The notes beneath the pieces were generated by a model, which was not told the DNA's origin, made no database searches, and saw only the letters and a list, made by a program, of their open reading frames with translations. The translations under genes and the position numbers were made by a program. Of a DNA stretch of 64,000 nucleotides, positions 61,201-64,000 are shown piece after piece (the first letter of the stretch is position 1; every line of letters starts with the position of its first letter). Source of the DNA: Corallococcus coralloides DSM 2259. Its GTDB lineage: Bacteria; Myxococcota; Myxococcia; Myxococcales; Myxococcaceae. The stretch covers positions 3,100,001-3,164,000 of the forward strand of contig NC_017030.1 of assembly GCF_000255295.1 (NCBI RefSeq). The letters run 5' to 3'.

Positions 61201-64000
61201 GTGGGCACGTTCTGGAGCGCGAGCAGCGTCTGGAAGAGCGGCGTGTGGCTGAGGCTGCGCGTCGGCTGCAGGACCTCCACCAGCTTCTCGAACGGCACCT
61301 CCTGGTGCTCGTACGCCTCCAGCACCGTGGCGCGCACCTGCTGGAGCAGCGCCCGGAAGGACTGGGCCTCGTCCACCTTCGCGCGCAGGACGAGCGTGTT
61401 GACGAAGAAGCCGATGAGCCCTTCCGTCTCCGCACGCGTGCGTCCCGCGATGGGCGAGCCCACGCTGAGGTCCTGCTGGCCCGTGTAGCGCACCAGCAGT
61501 CCCTGCCAGGCCGCGAGCAGCACCATGAAGAGCGAACCGCCTTCACGGTGGGCCAGTCCACGCAGGGCTTCGGTCAACTCACGTGACAGGGTGAAGCCGA
61601 GAGTTGCGCCCGCGGTGCTTCGGACCGCCGGACGCGGCCGGTCCGTGGGCAACTCCAGCACGGCCGGAGCGCCAGAGAGCTTCCCCTCCCAGTAGGCCAT
61701 TTCCTGCCGCAGCGTCTCACCCGAGAGCGTGCGGCGCTGCCAGTCGGCGAAGTCCGCGTACTGCACGGGAAGCGCAGGCAGGGGCGACGGCTGTCCCGCG
61801 GAGAAGGCCGCGTAGAGGGCCGAAACTTCCCGCACCAGCACGCCCAGCGACCAGCCGTCGGAGACGATGTGGTGCAGGGTGACGACGAGCACGTGCTCGT
61901 GTTCTGCCAGCTTGAAGAGCAGCGTGCGGATGAGTGGCCCGGTGCGCAAGTCGAAGGGCCGGCGCATCTCCTGTTCCACCTGGCTCCGAGCCTCGGACTC
62001 GCGCTGCGCCTCCGGCACGTCCGAGAGGTCCACGAGCCCCAGGGGCAGCGGACTGTCGGAGTGGATGCGTTGGACTGGCTCTCCTTCCACCTGGGTGAAG
62101 GTGGTGCGCAGGGCATCGTGTCGGCGCACGACTTCCTGCAGCGCACGCTCCAGCACTTCCGTGCGCAGGTGGCCCTCGAGCCGGACGGCGACGGGCACGT
62201 TGTAGAGCGGGCTGCCCGGTTCGAGCTGATCAATGAGCCACAGCCGCTGCTGGGCGAAGGACAACGGCAGCGGACCGTCATGCGAGACGCGGGTGAGCCG
62301 CGAAGTGCTGGTGCGGGTCAGCCCTGTCAGACGACTCGCGAGCGCCTCCACGGTGGGGGACTCGAAGAGCGTGCGCAGGGGGAGTTCCAAGTTGAACTCC
62401 GCGCGGACGCGCGACACCACCTGGGTGGCCAGCAGGGAGTGGCCGCCCAGCTCGAAGAACGAGTCCTTCATGCCCACCTGGGGCAGGCGAAGGACTTCGG
62501 CCCAGATGGAGGCCAGCTTCGCTTCGACTTCCGTGCGAGGCGCTTCGTAGGTGCTGCCGGACTGTGGCGCCTCCGGCTCCGGCAGGGCCTTGCGGTCGAC
62601 CTTGCCGTTGGAGTTGAGAGGCAGGGCCTCCAGCATCACGAAGAGGGTGGGCACCATGTACTCGGGAAGTCCCTGACGCAGATGCGCCTTGAGGGCTTCC
62701 ACCTCCAGCGAGGCATTCGCCTTGGGCGTGACGTAGGCGACCAGCCGCTTGTCGGCGGCTTCACCCTTGGCGACGACGACGACATCCTTGAGGCCCGGTG
62801 CACGACGGAGGGCGGCTTCGATTTCGCCCAGCTCGATGCGGAAGCCGCGCACCTTCACCTGGAAGTCGATGCGGCCGAGGTACTCCAGGCGCCCGTCCAC
62901 GCGGTAACGGACACGGTCACCCGTGCGGTACATGCGGCCACCGGGAGGCCCGTAGGGCTCCGGCACGAAGCGCTCCGCGGTGAGCTCCGGACGCAGCAGG
63001 TAGCCGCGAGCCTGGCCTTCACCGGCGAGGTACAGCTCACCAGCCACGCCCACCGGCACCGGCTGGAGTGAAGCGTCCAGCACGTAGGCCCGCGTGGCGG
63101 GCAACGGGCGGCCAATGAGCGGCACCTCGTCACGGCCGACGAGAGAAGCCGTGGAGTAGGTGGTGTCCTCGGACGGCCCGTAGAGGTTGAAGAGCTTCTG
63201 CACCGTCGGGACGGCGTAGACCTGCTTGGCGAGCGTCTCCGGCAGGGCCTCACCGGCGAGGTTGATGACTCGCACGCTCGGAGGCACCGCACCCAGACGC
63301 AGCAGTTGCGCCATGGCGGAAGGCACGGTGTTGACGAGGGTGACGTGAGAGGCGGTCGGCAGTTCCGCCAGGTGCAGCGCATTGCGAGCCACCACCACCG
63401 CACCACCGCTGCTCAACGGAGCGAAGAGTTCGAAGACGGAGAGGTCGAAGTTGAGGCTCGTCGCAGCGAGCGTCCCCTTCAACTCCTCGGCAGAGAACGT
63501 AGCGAGCGCCCAGTGGAGGAACGTCACGGCATTGCCATGGGAGATGGCGACGCCCTTGGGACGACCGGTGCTGCCGGAGGTGTAGATGAGGTAGGCGAGG
63601 TGGCCCGGGTGGATGTCCACCACAGGCGCCGTCGTCGGCTGCTTCGCCAGCTCCGCGTCCGTGTCGATGCACACCGGAGTGGCGCTGGTCTCAGGCAGAG
63701 CCTGCAAGAGATGCGAGTGGGCGACGAGGGCGGGCCCCTGGGCGTCCTCCAGCAGCCAGCCCAAGCGGTCGCGCGGGTAGCTGGGATCCAACGGCACGTA
63801 GGCGCCACCGGCCTTGAGGATGCCGAGGGCTCCGATGACGAGGTCCTCGGTGCGCTCGACGCACAGGCCGACACGGACTTCGGGCCCGACGCCCAGGCCG
63901 CGCAGACGGTGGGCGAGCTGGTTCGCCTTCGCGTCCAGCTCCCGGTACGTCAGCTGCCGCTCGGGCGTGATGACAGCCAGTGCGTCCGGCGTGCGACGTA
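58299..64000 (-). CDS. NRPS, C-terminal part: A-PCP-C-A-PCP-TE (5' end outside window)
   Basis: The frame is open to base 64000, so the N terminus lies outside; about 1900 codons are visible. Order, in transcription direction: A1 from the window edge to about 62600, PCP1 62520-62310 (GGHSLLATQ), and a C domain 62260-60990 (HHIVSDG). A2 follows at 60900-59420 (FTSGSTGRPKG), then PCP2 59370-59170 (GGHSLLAVR) and TE 59110-58310 (GGWSLGG, His in GGHHELM). The specificity residues of A1 read D-L-F-N-N-A-L-T-Y, an alanine-type code as I recall. A2 reads D-A-L-W-L-G-G-T-F, nearest to valine-type codes, with less certainty. No epimerase is visible. The gene makes a peptide ending in these two residues. 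It is 17 kb from the PKS-NRPS operon and probably belongs to a separate cluster. Confidence 0.95.
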   Translation of the reverse strand, partial: RRTPDALAVITPERQLTYRELDAKANQLAHRLRGLGVGPEVRVGLCVERTEDLVIGALGILKAGGAYVPLDPSYPRDRLGWLLEDAQGPALVAHSHLLQALPETSATPVCIDTDAELAKQPTTAPVVDIHPGHLAYLIYTSGSTGRPKGVAISHGNAVTFLHWALATFSAEELKGTLAATSLNFDLSVFELFAPLSSGGAVVVARNALHLAELPTASHVTLVNTVPSAMAQLLRLGAVPPSVRVINLAGEALPETLAKQVYAVPTVQKLFNLYGPSEDTTYSTASLVGRDEVPLIGRPLPATRAYVLDASLQPVPVGVAGELYLAGEGQARGYLLRPELTAERFVPEPYGPPGGRMYRTGDRVRYRVDGRLEYLGRIDFQVKVRGFRIELGEIEAALRRAPGLKDVVVVAKGEAADKRLVAYVTPKANASLEVEALKAHLRQGLPEYMVPTLFVMLEALPLNSNGKVDRKALPEPEAPQSGSTYEAPRTEVEAKLASIWAEVLRLPQVGMKDSFFELGGHSLLATQVVSRVRAEFNLELPLRTLFESPTVEALASRLTGLTRTSTSRLTRVSHDGPLPLSFAQQRLWLIDQLEPGSPLYNVPVAVRLEGHLRTEVLERALQEVVRRHDALRTTFTQVEGEPVQRIHSDSPLPLGLVDLSDVPEAQRESEARSQVEQEMRRPFDLRTGPLIRTLLFKLAEHEHVLVVTLHHIVSDGWSLGVLVREVSALYAAFSAGQPSPLPALPVQYADFADWQRRTLSGETLRQEMAYWEGKLSGAPAVLELPTDRPRPAVRSTAGATLGFTLSRELTEALRGLAHREGGSLFMVLLAAWQGLLVRYTGQQDLSVGSPIAGRTRAETEGLIGFFVNTLVLRAKVDEAQSFRALLQQVRATVLEAYEHQEVPFEKLVEVLQPTRSLSHTPLFQTLLALQNVPTEDVRLPELRLRGLESTQSTSKFDVSVFFTETPEGLRGTLEYSTALFERSTMERMATHLRTLLEAVAAKPEQPVAGVSLLAGEERQRILVEWNDTAAASPTDVPVHVHFARQAQRTPNAVALVMGDASLTYAQLDARANQLAHHLRALGIAPGARVGLAVERSFDLVAALLAILKVGAAFVPVDRNAPVDRIATLLEDADVSVTLTHEPFASLLPASGTRVWLDAQSAEIASRPTHPPDVRVDGEALAYVMFTSGSTGRPKGVSVPHRGITRLVLGSTFMRFGPDEVWLQFAPVAFDASTLEIWGALLHGAKLILAPPHSLSLEELAAQLRHHRVTSLWLTAALFEQMALHQGDALAGVRQVLAGGDVLPAARVREHLARIPEGATFINGYGPTENTTFSTTFAMQHGAQVEGAIPIGRPLSNSTVYVLDTHLHPVPVGVAGEVYVGGQGLAWGYLNRPDLTAERFVPHPFASTPGERLYRTGDQARWREDGTVDFLGRVDFQVKVRGFRIELGEVEAALRSTTGVNEAVVVARGADADKRLFGYVTASEGHALDADSLKAGLKQHLPEYMVPSTVVVLDALPLNANGKVDRKALPEPDAHAVEARDFVAPRDALEMQLARIWEDVLGVRSVGVRSSFFELGGHSLLAVRMVAAVRERLGQSIPLSVLFQQPTIEQLAQVLRDDSQAWTPLVPLERGEPGHRPLFLVHPGGGNVLAYSELARRLGPALPVYGLQSRGLDGQPVAESIEEMASLYLEAIRTVQPHGPYQLGGWSLGGVIAYEMARRLREAGEAVDLLALIDAHVHGLTKPAQSETHLDSEARARLAFAHATATAFGQELSAPDEALALDDDAMLGHLLQEGLRARILDAHSGPAQLRALFNVFRANLFAHEKYVPQPYDGAALLLSASEAAAGTPRHRGWEPLVRGGLQVHEVPGGHHELMQDPHLGPVVEHLRSALAALTPNDATGS

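Overview
The window is very GC-rich and gene-dense, and its content points to a myxobacterium of the Myxococcus/Corallococcus type. It holds the end of a gliding-motility (glt) locus, many lipoproteins, large polyketide/peptide assembly-line genes and a decaprenyl-phosphate-arabinose operon. The genus is inferred from gene content only.

Layout. (1) 1-5.9 kb: the C-terminal part of a giant TPR protein (GltI/AgmK-like) followed by GltJ/AgmX, with a strong hairpin closing the pair. (2) 6-11.7 kb: cell-envelope genes. Two lipoproteins share an uncharacterised C-terminal domain, and there is also a secreted MORN/YwqK-like protein and a large Ig/propeller lipoprotein. Among them sits a cytoplasmic protein that I read as a divergent RelA/SpoT-type nucleotide pyrophosphokinase domain. 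(3) 11.9-15.8 kb: ffh and a fused aminodeoxychorismate synthase. (4) 16.3-41.3 kb: one minus-strand operon for a hybrid PKS-NRPS pathway. (5) 41.6-53.6 kb: a six-haem lipoprotein, a Gre-like protein, an Hsp70-like ATPase, tRNA-Leu(UAA), an oxidoreductase, a SWIM-SNF2 helicase, a Trp-rich lipoprotein and a di-haem oxidoreductase. (6) 53.8-57.3 kb: HAD-UbiA, DprE1-like and DprE2-like genes, enough to make lipid-linked D-arabinose. (7) 58.3-64 kb: the end of a second NRPS gene that runs off the window.

The 25-kb operon is the most interesting part. It reads, in transcription order: KS-AT-ACP-aminotransferase-monooxygenase-C-(A remnant)-PCP-Cy-A-PCP-TE; flavin monooxygenase; SyrB2-like iron halogenase homologue; type II thioesterase; acyl-AMP ligase-KR-ACP-ACP; second type II thioesterase; KS-AT-KR-ACP. 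A plausible assembly order is ligase-KR-ACP-ACP (starter), KS-AT-KR-ACP (one malonate, beta-hydroxyl), then KS-AT-ACP-AMT-MO (one malonate made into an alpha-hydroxy-beta-amino unit), then cysteine incorporation with possible thiazoline formation and thioesterase release. Odd points are an HxV triad in the halogenase homologue, a 70-residue adenylation-domain fossil, a Cy domain with an altered core motif, two nearly identical AT domains 20 kb apart that look like gene conversion, and duplicated tandem ACPs. I do not recognise a known product.
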